From an uncultured Propionibacterium sp. (GTDB lineage: Bacteria > Actinomycetota > Actinomycetes > Propionibacteriales > Propionibacteriaceae): 64,000 bases of DNA. The stretch's first letter is position 1. Each line of letters begins with the position of its first letter. The notes beneath the pieces were generated by a model. That model ran no database searches. It was not told the DNA's origin and saw only the letters and a list, made by a program, of their open reading frames with translations. Of this stretch, positions 8,945 through 18,399 are shown in pieces. The position numbers were made by a program, and so were the translations under genes. The stretch covers positions 1-64,000 of the forward strand of contig CALHWB010000046.1 of the NCBI GenBank assembly GCA_938036835.1, written 5' to 3'.

Positions 8945-9928
8945 TTGAGTATCCTGCGCAGCATCCGAATCGCCGCCCTGCTTGGCCTGAGCGTCGCACT
9001 GGCGGCCTGTAGTTCCGGTGGGGACTCCGCCGATGGCGCGGCCAGCCCAACCGGAAGCACGAGCCCGGCAACCACCCTTACCGTTGAAACCAACAACGGA
9101 CCCGTTGAGGTACCCGCCAATCCCAAACGCGTCGTGGCCCTCGACAACACGTCCTTCCAAACCTTGCAGGCGCTCGGGGTCACCCCGGTGGCCCTACCCA
9201 AACCGTTGCTGCCTGCGTCGCTGTCGGCATGGGCCGATAATCCCGGCATCGCCGACATCGGCACCCATCGGGAACCCAAACTGGAAGAGATCAACGCTGC
9301 CGAACCGGATCTGATCGTCGGCGGCAAACGGTTCGCCCAGTACACCGAGAAACTCACCGAGATCGCCCCGGTCATCGATCTGGCGCCCAGCGTCGAGGAG
9401 CCCGGCTATGCCGACGCGCTGAAGGCACAAACCACGACGCTGGCCGAAATCTTCGGCCAACCCGAGGTTGCTAAGCAGCTCAACGCGGCACTGGATGCCT
9501 CCATTGCCGAGGCCGCCGGATTGACCCACGGCCAGACGGTATTCCTGGCCAACCACAACGGCGGCAAGATCGACAACGGGGCAGGCCGGATGGCCCCGCT
9601 CATCGAGCCGCTCAACATGACCGACGTCTTCGCCGGCCGGGCCGGCGGGTCCGATTCGGTTCACAACGATTCCGGCCTGGCCCCCGAAACGATCGCCGAG
9701 GCCAACCCCGACTGGATGATCGTGCTGGACCGGGACGCCATCACCGGAGGCGACGGCGCGGTATCGGCCAAGGCAACCATCGAGGCCCAGAAGGCATGGG
9801 CAAATACCACCTTCGTGACCAAGAACCAGATCCTCTACCTGGACGCCGAGTTCTACGTCACCGAGGGCATCCAGGCCTACACCGCCTTCTACGGGCAACT
9901 GGCCAAGGCCCTGCGGGACGCCGGGTGA
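8945..9928 (+). CDS. Iron-siderophore ABC transporter substrate-binding lipoprotein
   Basis: A 327-residue lipoprotein that would capture ferric siderophore outside the membrane. I chose the TTG at 8945 because AGAAAGGGAG lies directly before it and because it starts a normal signal peptide (LSILRSIRIAALLGLSVALA) ending in the lipobox LAAC, with Cys as the lipidated residue. The mature part has the class III binding-protein pattern (NPKRVVALDNTSFQTLQALG, then EPDLIVGGKR). It resembles CeuE/YclQ/FatB proteins for catecholate siderophores. The next gene's GTG overlaps its stop codon. Confidence 0.9.
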   Translation: MSILRSIRIAALLGLSVALAACSSGGDSADGAASPTGSTSPATTLTVETNNGPVEVPANPKRVVALDNTSFQTLQALGVTPVALPKPLLPASLSAWADNPGIADIGTHREPKLEEINAAEPDLIVGGKRFAQYTEKLTEIAPVIDLAPSVEEPGYADALKAQTTTLAEIFGQPEVAKQLNAALDASIAEAAGLTHGQTVFLANHNGGKIDNGAGRMAPLIEPLNMTDVFAGRAGGSDSVHNDSGLAPETIAEANPDWMIVLDRDAITGGDGAVSAKATIEAQKAWANTTFVTKNQILYLDAEFYVTEGIQAYTAFYGQLAKALRDAG

Positions 9929-10899
9929 ACCTGATCTGGAAACGAGCGCTGTGGCCAGCGGCCGGCATCGGCTGCGCGGCTCTGGCCACGGCCTCCCTGC
10001 TCGTCGGCGGCTTCGATATCACCCTCACCGGCATCTTCACCGATCCGGCCCAACGCGAGATGTTCTGGGTCTCCCGGGTACCCCGAACGCTAGCCCTCGT
10101 CTTCGCCGCGCTGGCCATGACCGTCTCCGGAGTGATCATGCAGATGATCACCCAAAACAAGTTCGTCGAACCCACCACCTCGGGCACCAGCCAGTGGGCG
10201 GGCCTGGGAGTACTCGGCGTCCTGCTGGTCCGCCCCGATGCGCCCCCACTGCTCAAGATGGCGGTGGCCAGTCTGTGTGCCTTCGCCGGCACCATGGTCT
10301 TCCTGGCCGTGCTGCGCCGGGTGGCGCTCACGGGATCGGTCATCGTGCCCCTGGTCGGCATCATGCTCGGCGCCGTGGTCGGTGCCCTGGGCACCTTCTT
10401 GGCCGGCCGGTTCAACCTGCTGCAGCCCATGTCCGCCTGGCGATCGGGCGGCTTCTCAAGCGTGGTGCGCGGCTTCTACGAACCGTTGTGGGCGGTGCTG
10501 GGGGTGACCGTCGTGGCCTGGCTGGCTGCCGGCCGTTTCACCGTGGCCGGCCTGGGACGCGAGGTCGCCACCAATGTCGGGCTCGACTACAACCGCACCG
10601 TGCTGCTGGGTACCGCACTGGTCGCCTTGGCCACCGGCATCACCTCGGTTGTGGTGGGGTTCATCCCGTTCCTGGGCTTGATCGTGCCGAACCTGGTCTC
10701 CATGCTGCGCGGCGACGACCTGCGCAGCAATCTGCCCAGGATCGCTCTGCTGGGAGCCGCCCTGTTGCTGGCCTGCGATCTGATCGGCCGCACGATCATC
10801 GCGCCGATGGAGATCCCGGCATCGGTGATCATGGGCATCGTCGGGGGTCTCGGTTTTATCGCGCTGGTGGTGACTCGTTCTGACCGCAACGCCGATTGA
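9925..10899 (+). CDS. Iron-siderophore ABC transporter permease 1 (CeuB/YclN type)
   Basis: A 324-residue FecCD-family permease with about nine transmembrane helices. The sequence SRVPRTLALVFAALAMTVSG followed by QNKFVEPTTSGTSQWAGLG is characteristic of the CeuB/FatD/YclN branch. The coupling-helix region (GFIPFLGLIVPNLVSMLRGD) contacts the ATPase. GTG 9925 overlaps the stop of the binding-protein gene, indicating one operon and coupled translation. Confidence 0.9.
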   Translation: MNLIWKRALWPAAGIGCAALATASLLVGGFDITLTGIFTDPAQREMFWVSRVPRTLALVFAALAMTVSGVIMQMITQNKFVEPTTSGTSQWAGLGVLGVLLVRPDAPPLLKMAVASLCAFAGTMVFLAVLRRVALTGSVIVPLVGIMLGAVVGALGTFLAGRFNLLQPMSAWRSGGFSSVVRGFYEPLWAVLGVTVVAWLAAGRFTVAGLGREVATNVGLDYNRTVLLGTALVALATGITSVVVGFIPFLGLIVPNLVSMLRGDDLRSNLPRIALLGAALLLACDLIGRTIIAPMEIPASVIMGIVGGLGFIALVVTRSDRNAD

Positions 10900-10969
10900 T
10901 CCGGCCGCCGCGGCCACGGCCGCCCCCGCCCGCCGCCGGCCCCGAAGGCTGGCCCCGGGCTGGCGGCTG

Positions 10970-11896
10970 GTGCTAGCAGCCGGGCTGGCGGTCGGTGCCG
11001 TGGCCGGCTATCTCGGCTGGCAGACCCGTGGCAATCTGGGTTTCGCGCTCGCCTTGCGGGGCGCCACCGCCGGAGCCATGCTGGTGGCCGCCTTCGCCCA
11101 GGCGGTGGCCACCGTCGTCTTCCACACCGTGACGGCCAACCGGATCCTCAGCCCCTCGGTAATGGGGTTCGACCGGCTGTTCGTCCTGATGCAGACCGTA
11201 TTGGTCACATTGTTCGGCGGCGAGATCCTCGCCCGGACCGAGGGCGCGCTCCGATTGATCATCCAGACACTGCTCATGGCCGGGTTCGCCACCATGCTGT
11301 ACCGCTGGCTGTTCACCAATTCCCGGGGCGGGTTGTATCGCACATTGCTGGTCGGTTTGGCGCTAGGAATGGCCTTCGACACGATCTCGACCTTCCTCGA
11401 ACGGCTGCTGCACCCAACCGACTACGACCTGTTGTCGCTAGAGCTTTTCGGACGCATCACCGCGGTGGACGCCGGCCTGCTGCCGCTGTCCTTCGGGGTC
11501 TGCGCGGCAGCCGGCATTGTGGTCTGGCGGCGACGCCACATACTCGACGCCCTGCTGCTGGGCAGGTACCTGGCAACCAGTATCGGCGTCGATCATCGCC
11601 GGGAGCTGACGATCATGTTGATGGTCGTGGCCACGCTGGTGTCGTTCAGCACCGCGCTGGTGGGCCCGATGACCTTCTTCGGGTTCCTGGCTGCCACGCT
11701 CGCCTATCAGCTGGCCGGTACCCACCGGCACGCCTTCGTGCTGCCGCTGGCGGTGCTGCTGGGGGTGATTGCGCTGGCCGGCGGGCAGTTCATCATGCAG
11801 CATCTGTTCTATGCCGCTGGTTTTCTCACCGTGATCATCGAATTCGTGGGCGGCATCGTATTCCTGGCCATCCTGCTCGGTGGGAGGAAGTCGTGA
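10970..11896 (+). CDS. Iron-siderophore ABC transporter permease 2 (CeuC/YclO type)
   Basis: A 308-residue permease partner of the preceding gene. The motif HTVTANRILSPSVMGFDRLF and the segment DLLSLELFGRITAVD match the CeuC/YclO branch of FecCD permeases. About eight or nine hydrophobic helices are present. The GTG at 10970 leaves 70 bases after the previous gene. The same frame is open back to 10874 with only a CTG (10880) as another possible start, which would add a basic, proline/alanine-rich N-terminal tail. The true start is therefore unsure. The stop overlaps the ATPase gene start. Confidence 0.87.
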   Translation: MLAAGLAVGAVAGYLGWQTRGNLGFALALRGATAGAMLVAAFAQAVATVVFHTVTANRILSPSVMGFDRLFVLMQTVLVTLFGGEILARTEGALRLIIQTLLMAGFATMLYRWLFTNSRGGLYRTLLVGLALGMAFDTISTFLERLLHPTDYDLLSLELFGRITAVDAGLLPLSFGVCAAAGIVVWRRRHILDALLLGRYLATSIGVDHRRELTIMLMVVATLVSFSTALVGPMTFFGFLAATLAYQLAGTHRHAFVLPLAVLLGVIALAGGQFIMQHLFYAAGFLTVIIEFVGGIVFLAILLGGRKS

Positions 11897-12687
11897 TCAG
11901 GTTCGATAATCTGACCAAGTCCTATGCCGGTACGACGGTTTTGGGTGGCGCGGGGTCCGGCCTGACCGGTGAGATCGGCGCCGGGGGCATCACCTCGATC
12001 ATCGGAGCCAACGGGGCCGGCAAGTCAACCCTGTTGAATATCATGGGCCGCCTGCTGTCCCCCAGTTCGGGACGCGTCACGGTGGATGGTCTGGATGTCG
12101 CCACCACCCCCTCCGCCCGATTGGCCCGCAAGCTGGCCATTCTCCGCCAGGAGAACCATCTCACCGCTCGCCTGCGGGTGCGCGAACTGGTCGCGATGGG
12201 GCGTTTCCCGTACACCCGTGGCCGGCTGCGGCCTACCGATTGGGCAGCGGTCGACAGGGCCATCGAGTTTCTCGATCTCACCAGCCTGACCGACCGTTTC
12301 ATCGACGAGATGTCCGGCGGGCAGCGCCAGCGTGCCTTTATCGCCATGGTGCTGGCCCAGGATACCGAGGTGATCCTGCTGGATGAGCCGCTGAACAACC
12401 TAGATATGCGGCATTCGGTGCAACTGATGCGGCAGGTGCGCCGGGCCGCCGACGAGTTGGGCCGCACCGTGGTGCTGGTGATGCACGACCTGAACTTCGC
12501 CGCCGCCTATTCCGACCGCATGCTGGCCCTGCAGAACGGTGAGCTGCGAGCCCACGCGCCGGTATCGCAGGTGATGACGGATCGGTTGCTCACCGAGGTG
12601 TTCGGCACCCCGGTGCAGGTGACCACCGTGGCCGGGCAGTTGACCGCCCTGTACTGCCGGGGCGAGACCCACCCCATCGGCAGGTGA
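11893..12687 (+). CDS. Iron-siderophore ABC transporter ATP-binding protein
   Basis: A 264-residue ATPase that energises the two permeases. Walker A (GANGAGKST), Q-loop region (RQENHLTARL), signature (MSGGQRQRA), Walker B (VILLDEP) and the switch histidine (LVMHDLN) are all intact. The GTG start at 11893 overlaps the previous stop. It completes a binding protein, two permeases and an ATPase in one operon. The order matches CeuE-like systems, with the binding protein first rather than last. Confidence 0.94.
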   Translation: MIRFDNLTKSYAGTTVLGGAGSGLTGEIGAGGITSIIGANGAGKSTLLNIMGRLLSPSSGRVTVDGLDVATTPSARLARKLAILRQENHLTARLRVRELVAMGRFPYTRGRLRPTDWAAVDRAIEFLDLTSLTDRFIDEMSGGQRQRAFIAMVLAQDTEVILLDEPLNNLDMRHSVQLMRQVRRAADELGRTVVLVMHDLNFAAAYSDRMLALQNGELRAHAPVSQVMTDRLLTEVFGTPVQVTTVAGQLTALYCRGETHPIGR

Positions 12688-12787
12688 GCCTTCCCAGTCC
12701 CGCGATGCCGGGAACGATTCATACCCAAGGTTGATTCCCGGTGTGGTGTGGGCACTGTGCCAGACCGTCAGGCGGCAGACTGGGGGG

Positions 12788-13426
12788 ATGAATGCGAACC
12801 CGGATCTGGTCATTGGCGATGACGGACGGGCCCGGCCACGGTGGGCGGCCGCCTCGGCGGCAGAACAGCACTACTACGACACCGAATGGGGTATGCCGGT
12901 CATCGATGAGCGCGGGCTGTTCGAGCGACTGAGCCTGGAGGCCTTCCAGTCGGGGCTCAGCTGGGCGACGATCCTAGCCAAGCGCGAGAACTTCCGTGCC
13001 GCCTTTGCGGATTTCGATCCCGACCGGGTGGCCGGGTTCGATGCCGGCGACGAGGCCCGGCTGCTAGCCGATGCCGGGATAGTGCGCAACCGCCGCAAGA
13101 TCACCGCCACCATCGGCAATGCCCGGGCCACGGTGGCCCTGCGCGCCGACGGCGGGTTGCCGAGACTCATCTGGTCGTTCCTGCCGGCCCGCACGGCCGC
13201 CCCGACCCGAACCAACCAGGTACCGGCCCGCACCCCGGTCTCCGAACGGCTCAGCCGGGAACTGAAACGCCACGGCTTCACATTTGTCGGCCCGACAACC
13301 GCCTATGCCATGATGCAGGCCATCGGCATGGTGGACGATCACCTGGTCGGGTCCTGGCGGCGCGGCTCCTCGGGGGTTTTCGCGGCCGATGGCCGGGTGC
13401 TCAACCCGCGGTTTCCGCTAGGTTGA
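12788..13426 (+). CDS. tag: DNA-3-methyladenine glycosylase I-like protein
   Basis: A 212-residue base-excision repair glycosylase that removes 3-methyladenine in the Tag family. The EWGMPVIDERGLFERLSLEA and FQSGLSWATILAKRENFR segments and the later GIVRNRRKITATIGNA are strongly Tag-like. ATG 12788 follows GGGGGG. Compared with E. coli Tag, the zinc 'snap' is mostly absent: the N-terminal Cys is replaced (RPRW), the YHD histidine is Tyr (YYD) and the C-terminal Cys is Ser (DHLVGSW). Only the DH histidine remains. The enzyme may therefore be zinc-free. Confidence 0.9.
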   Translation: MNANPDLVIGDDGRARPRWAAASAAEQHYYDTEWGMPVIDERGLFERLSLEAFQSGLSWATILAKRENFRAAFADFDPDRVAGFDAGDEARLLADAGIVRNRRKITATIGNARATVALRADGGLPRLIWSFLPARTAAPTRTNQVPARTPVSERLSRELKRHGFTFVGPTTAYAMMQAIGMVDDHLVGSWRRGSSGVFAADGRVLNPRFPLG

Positions 13427-13597
13427 GGCCGGCCATCCGATTCCCCGGCGATCTGTATGGCGTAAAGGCGGTCACTGCACCCGCCGGTGCTGAGGGCGCG
13501 AAACGCCGCCCCGGTAGGTACGGCTGCCCCGGTAGGTACGCGCCGGCCCGGTCGCCCGGATTGGGGGCCGCGCCGATCGCCCCGGCAGCACGCGGAA
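13427..13597. other. Convergent intergenic region with a 15-bp direct repeat
   Basis: The 171 bases between the ends of the Tag and thioredoxin genes hold two copies of GCCCCGGTAGGTACG separated by GCT, at about 13509-13541. I see no gene and no convincing terminator with a T-run. Confidence 0.5.
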
Positions 13598-14209
13598 TCA
13601 TCGGGCCGCGACCTTGGCGAGCGCCTCGTCGATCTGTGCGGGGCCGAGCATGCCCACCCAGGTGTGCCGGATGATCCCGGTGGCGTCCACGAAGTAGTGC
13701 GCGGGTACCCCCTGCACGCCATAGGCTGCCGACAGCGTGGTCTGCTCGTCGGGGAGCTGGGCGAGTTCCAGGCCGAGCCGGGCGGCATAGGTGCGGACCG
13801 CATCCGGGTCCTCGCCCACGAAAACCGCTATCACCTCCACACCATCGGGCCCAGCCTGCTGTTGGGCTCGCTGTACATCGGGCATCTCGGCACGGCAGGC
13901 CGTGCACCAGGTGGCCATGAACACCAGCCAGACCGGCCGCCCCTGCAACCGGGAGAGTTCGAGTTCGCGGCCGTCTGTGGTGGTGGCGGTGAAGTTGGGG
14001 GCGGCCTCCCCGACCCGCGGTGCGATGGCCGCCCCGGCGACCTCGACCCTTGAGACGTCGTCCTCGGCGGGATCGGGCCGGGTCAGCCACCACCCGGTGA
14101 ACACGGCCAATGCGGTCAGCCCGACCACGACGAGGTTACCGGCCAGGCTGCCCCGGATCCGGCCTCGCCAGCCGGGTCCGGCGGTGGTTGATTCGCGCGC
14201 CTCAGGCAT
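13598..14209 (-). CDS. TlpA/ResA-like membrane-anchored thioredoxin
   Basis: A 203-residue thiol-disulfide protein, probably reducing apocytochrome CXXCH cysteines on the outer face of the membrane. One transmembrane anchor lies at about residues 21-41 (LVVVGLTALAVFTGWWL). The thioredoxin fold follows, with the active site ATWCTACRAEMP and a cis-proline motif (GVQGVPAHYFVD). ATG 14209 overlaps the ccsB stop, so it is the last gene of the nrfHA-ccs operon. This fits a ResA/CcsX role in system II cytochrome c maturation. Confidence 0.9.
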   Translation of the reverse strand: MPEARESTTAGPGWRGRIRGSLAGNLVVVGLTALAVFTGWWLTRPDPAEDDVSRVEVAGAAIAPRVGEAAPNFTATTTDGRELELSRLQGRPVWLVFMATWCTACRAEMPDVQRAQQQAGPDGVEVIAVFVGEDPDAVRTYAARLGLELAQLPDEQTTLSAAYGVQGVPAHYFVDATGIIRHTWVGMLGPAQIDEALAKVAAR

Positions 14210-15119
14210 AGGCGTGCAGCCCGCCGAAGAACAGGTTGCCGAAATAGGTGAACAGGATCGCACCGAAGGCGATCACCAGTAGCCAGGCCGCGCGATTGCC
14301 GCGCCACCCCCGGGTGACCCGGGCATGCAGGTAGGCCCCGTAGATAATCCAGGTGACCAGGGCGGCGGTCTCCTTGGGATCCCAGCTCCAGTAACTGCCC
14401 CAGGCGATGTTGGCCCACAGGGAACCCAGGATCAGCATCATGGTCAGCAACGGGAAGGTGACCACCACGGCCTTGTAACCCAGCTCGTCCAGGGTGTCTT
14501 GCCTGGGCCAGCCCCGCCACTTTACGTGTGGGGCCAGCAGATACATGATTGCCGAGCCGCAGGCGACCATGCCGGCACCGTAGCCTATCGCGGCGGTGAT
14601 CACGTGCAGGGTGAGTAGCGGGCTGTTCTGCAGGGCGGGTATCAGCGGCTCCGCCGCGTACGACAAGGTGGCGGCGTAGATCAGCATGCCAAGGATCAGC
14701 GGCAGGGAGATCAGGGCCAGCGTCCGCACCCGGTACCGCCACTCGAAGAACACCTGGGCGAGGATCATGCCCCACGCGAAGGACAGCGCGAACTCGTAGT
14801 GGTTGGCGAAGGGTGCGTGCCCGGTGACGATCGTCCGCAGGATCAGTGCGGCGGTGAGCAGCAGCAGCGCCATCTGGGTCAGTTTGGCGCCCACCCAGAC
14901 CGGGCCGACGGCGGCCCCGGGCGTGGCTGGTTTGGCCGAGGCCCGGCCGGTTTGGGAGCCACCGTCGGTTCCGGTTCCCGGGCTGTCGGCCAGTACTCTG
15001 GCACGTGTCGCAGACCGGTCGGTGGCATGCGCGGTGATCACCGCCATGAGATAGACGATGAACGCCACGATGATGAGCGCGGTGGTGGCCCACAACAGGC
15101 CCTGGGACAGCCGCAACAT
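14202..15119 (-). CDS. ccsB: Cytochrome c synthase subunit CcsA/CcsB (heme-handling membrane protein)
   Basis: A 305-residue polytopic protein that exports heme and helps ligate it to apocytochromes in system II maturation. The heme-binding tryptophan-rich motif is intact (WGSYWSWDPKETAALVTWI), and conserved histidines lie in hydrophobic loops (HYEFALS upstream, HVITAAIGYG, LHAYA at the C-terminus). About seven or eight membrane helices are seen. It starts 1 base after the resB stop, so the two synthase subunits are translationally close. Confidence 0.92.
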   Translation of the reverse strand: MLRLSQGLLWATTALIIVAFIVYLMAVITAHATDRSATRARVLADSPGTGTDGGSQTGRASAKPATPGAAVGPVWVGAKLTQMALLLLTAALILRTIVTGHAPFANHYEFALSFAWGMILAQVFFEWRYRVRTLALISLPLILGMLIYAATLSYAAEPLIPALQNSPLLTLHVITAAIGYGAGMVACGSAIMYLLAPHVKWRGWPRQDTLDELGYKAVVVTFPLLTMMLILGSLWANIAWGSYWSWDPKETAALVTWIIYGAYLHARVTRGWRGNRAAWLLVIAFGAILFTYFGNLFFGGLHAYA

Positions 15120-15120
15120 C

Positions 15121-16581
15121 TCAGTTGCTCCTCTCAGCTTCCTGAAGCCGTTCGGTTAGGGCGATCCGCAACTCCGCGAACCGCTTGGTGAATGCCGAGT
15201 CCCGGCGATCGGGTGAGGCGAACTGCACCCGGGAGCCATCCGCGGTTTCGGTCACCCGGAACCAGATCCGGTGGTGGCGGAGGAACATGGTGGCACAGAT
15301 GCCGATCGCTAGCATCGCGCAGCCCAGCCAGACGATCGGGGCGCCCGGATCCTTCTTGACCAGGATGCCGGTGAACTGCTGTTCACGGATGTAGGTGTAG
15401 GTGACCCCAGCCACTTCGGCCCGGCCGCCGGGATCCAGGATCGCCGTCCCCAGGGGGACGTTCTCCCCGGTGGGGTAAACCTCCACCCTTAGCTGGCCGG
15501 GTTCGATGCCGGTGCCCTGCTGGCCGGACGCGGGGGTGACCGCGATCAGTTCCACGTCCCGTCCGGGCACCGGGAGCACCCCGTAGCTGTACCGGCCATC
15601 CCCGGTGGTGCTGCCCATCGGGATACCGCCCTCGAACAGCACCTCGCCGGCACCGGTGGTGGCCTTGACCACCGCAGCCATGCCGAAATAGGCCTGATGG
15701 AACATGATGCCGTCATGGGTCAGGGGCTGGTTAACCCGTACCTCCTGGCGAGCCACCTCCCGGCCGTCGCGGGTCAGTCGCAGGTCGGTGACGTAGTCCT
15801 TCGGTGCGCCGTTGTCATAGTAGGTATCGGCGAACGAGATCGCCTCGGCCACCAGACCGGTGCCATAGCCGACCTCGGCTGGATCGCCGACGGTTAGGGT
15901 GAATTCCTCATTGCGGAACCCGGTCATGGAACTCACCAGGAAACCGGCCATGATGGTCACGAAGGCCGCGTGGGCCAGCGCGGTACCCAGCGGCGCCAGG
16001 TGCCATCTGTCGGTGTACAGGTTGAGGCCGGGGCCCCGGTCGTCGGTGATGACCCGTGGCCTGCTGCCGGCCAATTGGGCCTTGACCTGCGCCATTGCCT
16101 GCTCGGGAGCCAGTTCGCTGGCGATGCTCGCGTTCAGTCGAGCCCGGTTGAAGAACTCGGCGGTGACCCGGGTATGCGGGTGGAAGGCTGCCTGGGCGAG
16201 GCCCGGCAATCGGTGGGCGGTGCAGGCGATGATCGACAACGCCAGCCAGATCATGACCACCAGGAATGGGATGGAACTGAACATGTTGAAGAAGCCGGCG
16301 CTCGCCAGGATGTCGGTCCATCCGCCGTAGGTCGGACGAACGGATTCCAGCCAGGACTTGAACGCCTCGGCGTCATGCTGGGTGCCGGCCGGGACCTGCG
16401 GGAACAGCACGCCCAGCAGGGCGAGCAATCCGGTGATCAGGATCACCGCGATCCCGAGGCGCCTGTTGTAGAACAGGGCGTAGCCGAGCCGGAAAAACCG
16501 CCCGGGAGCGAACTCCACCGCACCGTCCAGCCCGTCCACCGGTTCCTCGGTGCTGCGTTGTTCATCGGTGTTCAAGCTCAT
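15121..16581 (-). CDS. resB: ResB-like cytochrome c synthase subunit
   Basis: A 486-residue partner of the CcsA-type protein in the heme ligation complex. Four hydrophobic segments are visible: near RRLGIAVILITGLLALLG, near FLVVMIWLALSIIACTAHR, near ALAHAAFVTIMAGFLVSS, and near the C-terminus (PIVWLGCAMLAIGICATM). A large extracytoplasmic domain separates the third and fourth, as in ResB/Ccs1. Spacing to ccdA upstream is 10 bases. Confidence 0.92.
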   Translation of the reverse strand: MSLNTDEQRSTEEPVDGLDGAVEFAPGRFFRLGYALFYNRRLGIAVILITGLLALLGVLFPQVPAGTQHDAEAFKSWLESVRPTYGGWTDILASAGFFNMFSSIPFLVVMIWLALSIIACTAHRLPGLAQAAFHPHTRVTAEFFNRARLNASIASELAPEQAMAQVKAQLAGSRPRVITDDRGPGLNLYTDRWHLAPLGTALAHAAFVTIMAGFLVSSMTGFRNEEFTLTVGDPAEVGYGTGLVAEAISFADTYYDNGAPKDYVTDLRLTRDGREVARQEVRVNQPLTHDGIMFHQAYFGMAAVVKATTGAGEVLFEGGIPMGSTTGDGRYSYGVLPVPGRDVELIAVTPASGQQGTGIEPGQLRVEVYPTGENVPLGTAILDPGGRAEVAGVTYTYIREQQFTGILVKKDPGAPIVWLGCAMLAIGICATMFLRHHRIWFRVTETADGSRVQFASPDRRDSAFTKRFAELRIALTERLQEAERSN

Positions 16582-16591
16582 TCCTGCTCCT

Positions 16592-17296
16592 TCACGCGCC
16601 GAATTGGGGAACGACGCCAGCCAGCCGGTTGAACTGGTTGGTGATCATCAAGAACCCGATGACCATCAGCAGGCCACCGCCGACCAGGCCGATACCTACC
16701 TGGTGACGCCGGAACCAGTCGAAACGCACCTTGGCCTCGACCACCCCGATGGCAACCAGCATGAACGGCACCCCCAGGCCCAGGCAGTAGGCAATCATCA
16801 ACGACACCCCGCGGCCTGCCGAACCGGAGTTCGTCGCCAGGGCGAGGATGCCACCCAGTGTCGGGCCGATGCAGGGGGTCCACCCCGCGCCGAAGACCAC
16901 CCCCAGCAGACCCGAACGCAGCAGCCCCGGCCGGGCGGTGTCCCGGTGGGTCACCGGCATCCTGATCACCCTATTCAGCAGGCCGATCTCGATCAGGCCG
17001 GCGACGTGCAAGCCCATTAGGATCAGCGCCGCACCGCATACCACGCGCACCGGCCCGGCCGCGGCGCCCAGCGAGCGGCCGATCAGTCCCAGCGACGCCC
17101 ACATCGCGATGAACACCAGGGAGAACCCGGCGACGAAGCTGCCCGCGTTGCGCATCGCCAGTCTGCGGTTGCCGGCCCCGCCGGGGCCGGGAGCCCCGAT
17201 CAGCTGCCCGATGAAGGCGGGCACGATGGGCAGGAAGCAGGGGGACGCGAACGAGGCCACTCCGGCCAGCAGGGCGAGCGGGATGGTGACTTCCAT
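16592..17296 (-). CDS. ccdA: CcdA-type thiol:disulfide interchange membrane protein
   Basis: A 234-residue, six-helix protein that carries reducing power across the membrane to the TlpA-like thioredoxin. Two conserved cysteines are present in typical settings: ASPCFLPIVPAF in the first helix and GWTPCIGPTLGG in the fourth. I chose ATG 17296 (MEVTIPL), which sits 1 base after the TPR gene stop; the frame is open further upstream without a conserved sequence. Its place between the TPR gene and resB fits system II maturation. Confidence 0.92.
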   Translation of the reverse strand: MEVTIPLALLAGVASFASPCFLPIVPAFIGQLIGAPGPGGAGNRRLAMRNAGSFVAGFSLVFIAMWASLGLIGRSLGAAAGPVRVVCGAALILMGLHVAGLIEIGLLNRVIRMPVTHRDTARPGLLRSGLLGVVFGAGWTPCIGPTLGGILALATNSGSAGRGVSLMIAYCLGLGVPFMLVAIGVVEAKVRFDWFRRHQVGIGLVGGGLLMVIGFLMITNQFNRLAGVVPQFGA

Positions 17297-17297
17297 G

Positions 17298-18380
17298 TCA
17301 GCGGCTCGGGGTCGAGGTGGGTGAGCGCCGCTCAAGCTGGTCCAGATACCGCTGCGCCCGTTCGGCGATGTCCCCACCGGGCGCCAATTCGATCACCTTG
17401 TGCCAGGCCTGCACCGCATGTTCCTCGTCCGGCGGGTCGGCCGACATGTACAGGAATCCCAGGTTGAACCATGGGGTCGGATCGGTGGGGGCGATCTCGG
17501 TGGCGTGCAGCCAGTGCCGTTCGGCTTCGGCGTCCATCTTGAGGTTGTATTCGGCGACCCCGATAGCCAGCAGGCCGTCAAGGTGGTTGGGGTCGATATC
17601 CAGAATCGGTTTGAGCGTATCCAGGGCGTCCTGGAACAGCAGCGCGTCCAGGTAGAGCTCACCGAGCTTCATGCGCAGGTCGGTGTTCTGCGGGTCTGCT
17701 TCGATTTGTGCCGCGAGCTCGGCGACCCTGCCCTGATCGATGCTGGGCATCGGGGTAGGCATCGAACCGATATCGGGGTGGTTGCTGGGCAGTCCGCTGA
17801 TCGCGGGATGCCCGCTCGGCAGTTCACCGCTGGTGCCGGCGTTGCGGCCCAGTTGCTGGACGATGATCACCACCGCAGCCGCCAGCAGGCAGACCAGGAT
17901 CAGGTTAACCCGTCCCGGACCATTCCGCCTAGTCGGCTGACCCGGTTGCCTGCCGGTCCCGGGTTTACGGGTGGGCCGAGCCGCCGGGGGTTCCTCGAAG
18001 TCGTCGGCGAACGCCTCCAACCCGACCGCCTCATCGCCGGCATCGGTGGTTTCGGCTTCGGCGGCCTGACCTGCCCCGGGCGATCCGGTCGTATCCGGCG
18101 GCCCGGTGACACCTGCCGGAAGCTCGTCACCGGTCGTATCCGACGCGTTGTCAGTTGATATCGAGCCGGCGGTATCGATGCTTCCACCAGCCGGGCCGGC
18201 GAGTCCGGCCTCGCCGGTCGAGCATCCGGCATCGTGGTTCCCGGCGGCCGGGGCACCGGCAGCGGGCCGGGCCAGCTGTCGATTGGCCCAGTCCTGTAGC
18301 CCTGCGGGTGCGGTAGCGAGGAAGGCGGCCAATTCGTCTGGATCCGGACCGGATCCGGGTTCCTCGTGCACCGCACCCAT
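17298..18380 (-). CDS. TPR protein linked to cytochrome c maturation
   Basis: A 360-residue protein with a long acidic, low-complexity N-terminal region, a single transmembrane helix (NLILVCLLAAAVVIIVQQL) and two or three tetratricopeptide repeats at the C-terminus (segments around NTDLRMKLGELYLDALLFQD and PTPWFNLGFLYMSAD). It could hold apocytochromes like the TPR part of CcmH/CycH, but that role is inferred from its position directly after nrfA. ATG 18380 gives the chosen start; an upstream in-frame ATG at 18479 would overlap nrfA. Confidence 0.75.
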   Translation of the reverse strand: MGAVHEEPGSGPDPDELAAFLATAPAGLQDWANRQLARPAAGAPAAGNHDAGCSTGEAGLAGPAGGSIDTAGSISTDNASDTTGDELPAGVTGPPDTTGSPGAGQAAEAETTDAGDEAVGLEAFADDFEEPPAARPTRKPGTGRQPGQPTRRNGPGRVNLILVCLLAAAVVIIVQQLGRNAGTSGELPSGHPAISGLPSNHPDIGSMPTPMPSIDQGRVAELAAQIEADPQNTDLRMKLGELYLDALLFQDALDTLKPILDIDPNHLDGLLAIGVAEYNLKMDAEAERHWLHATEIAPTDPTPWFNLGFLYMSADPPDEEHAVQAWHKVIELAPGGDIAERAQRYLDQLERRSPTSTPSR

Positions 18381-18399
18381 AGGTTGCTCCGTTCGCCGT

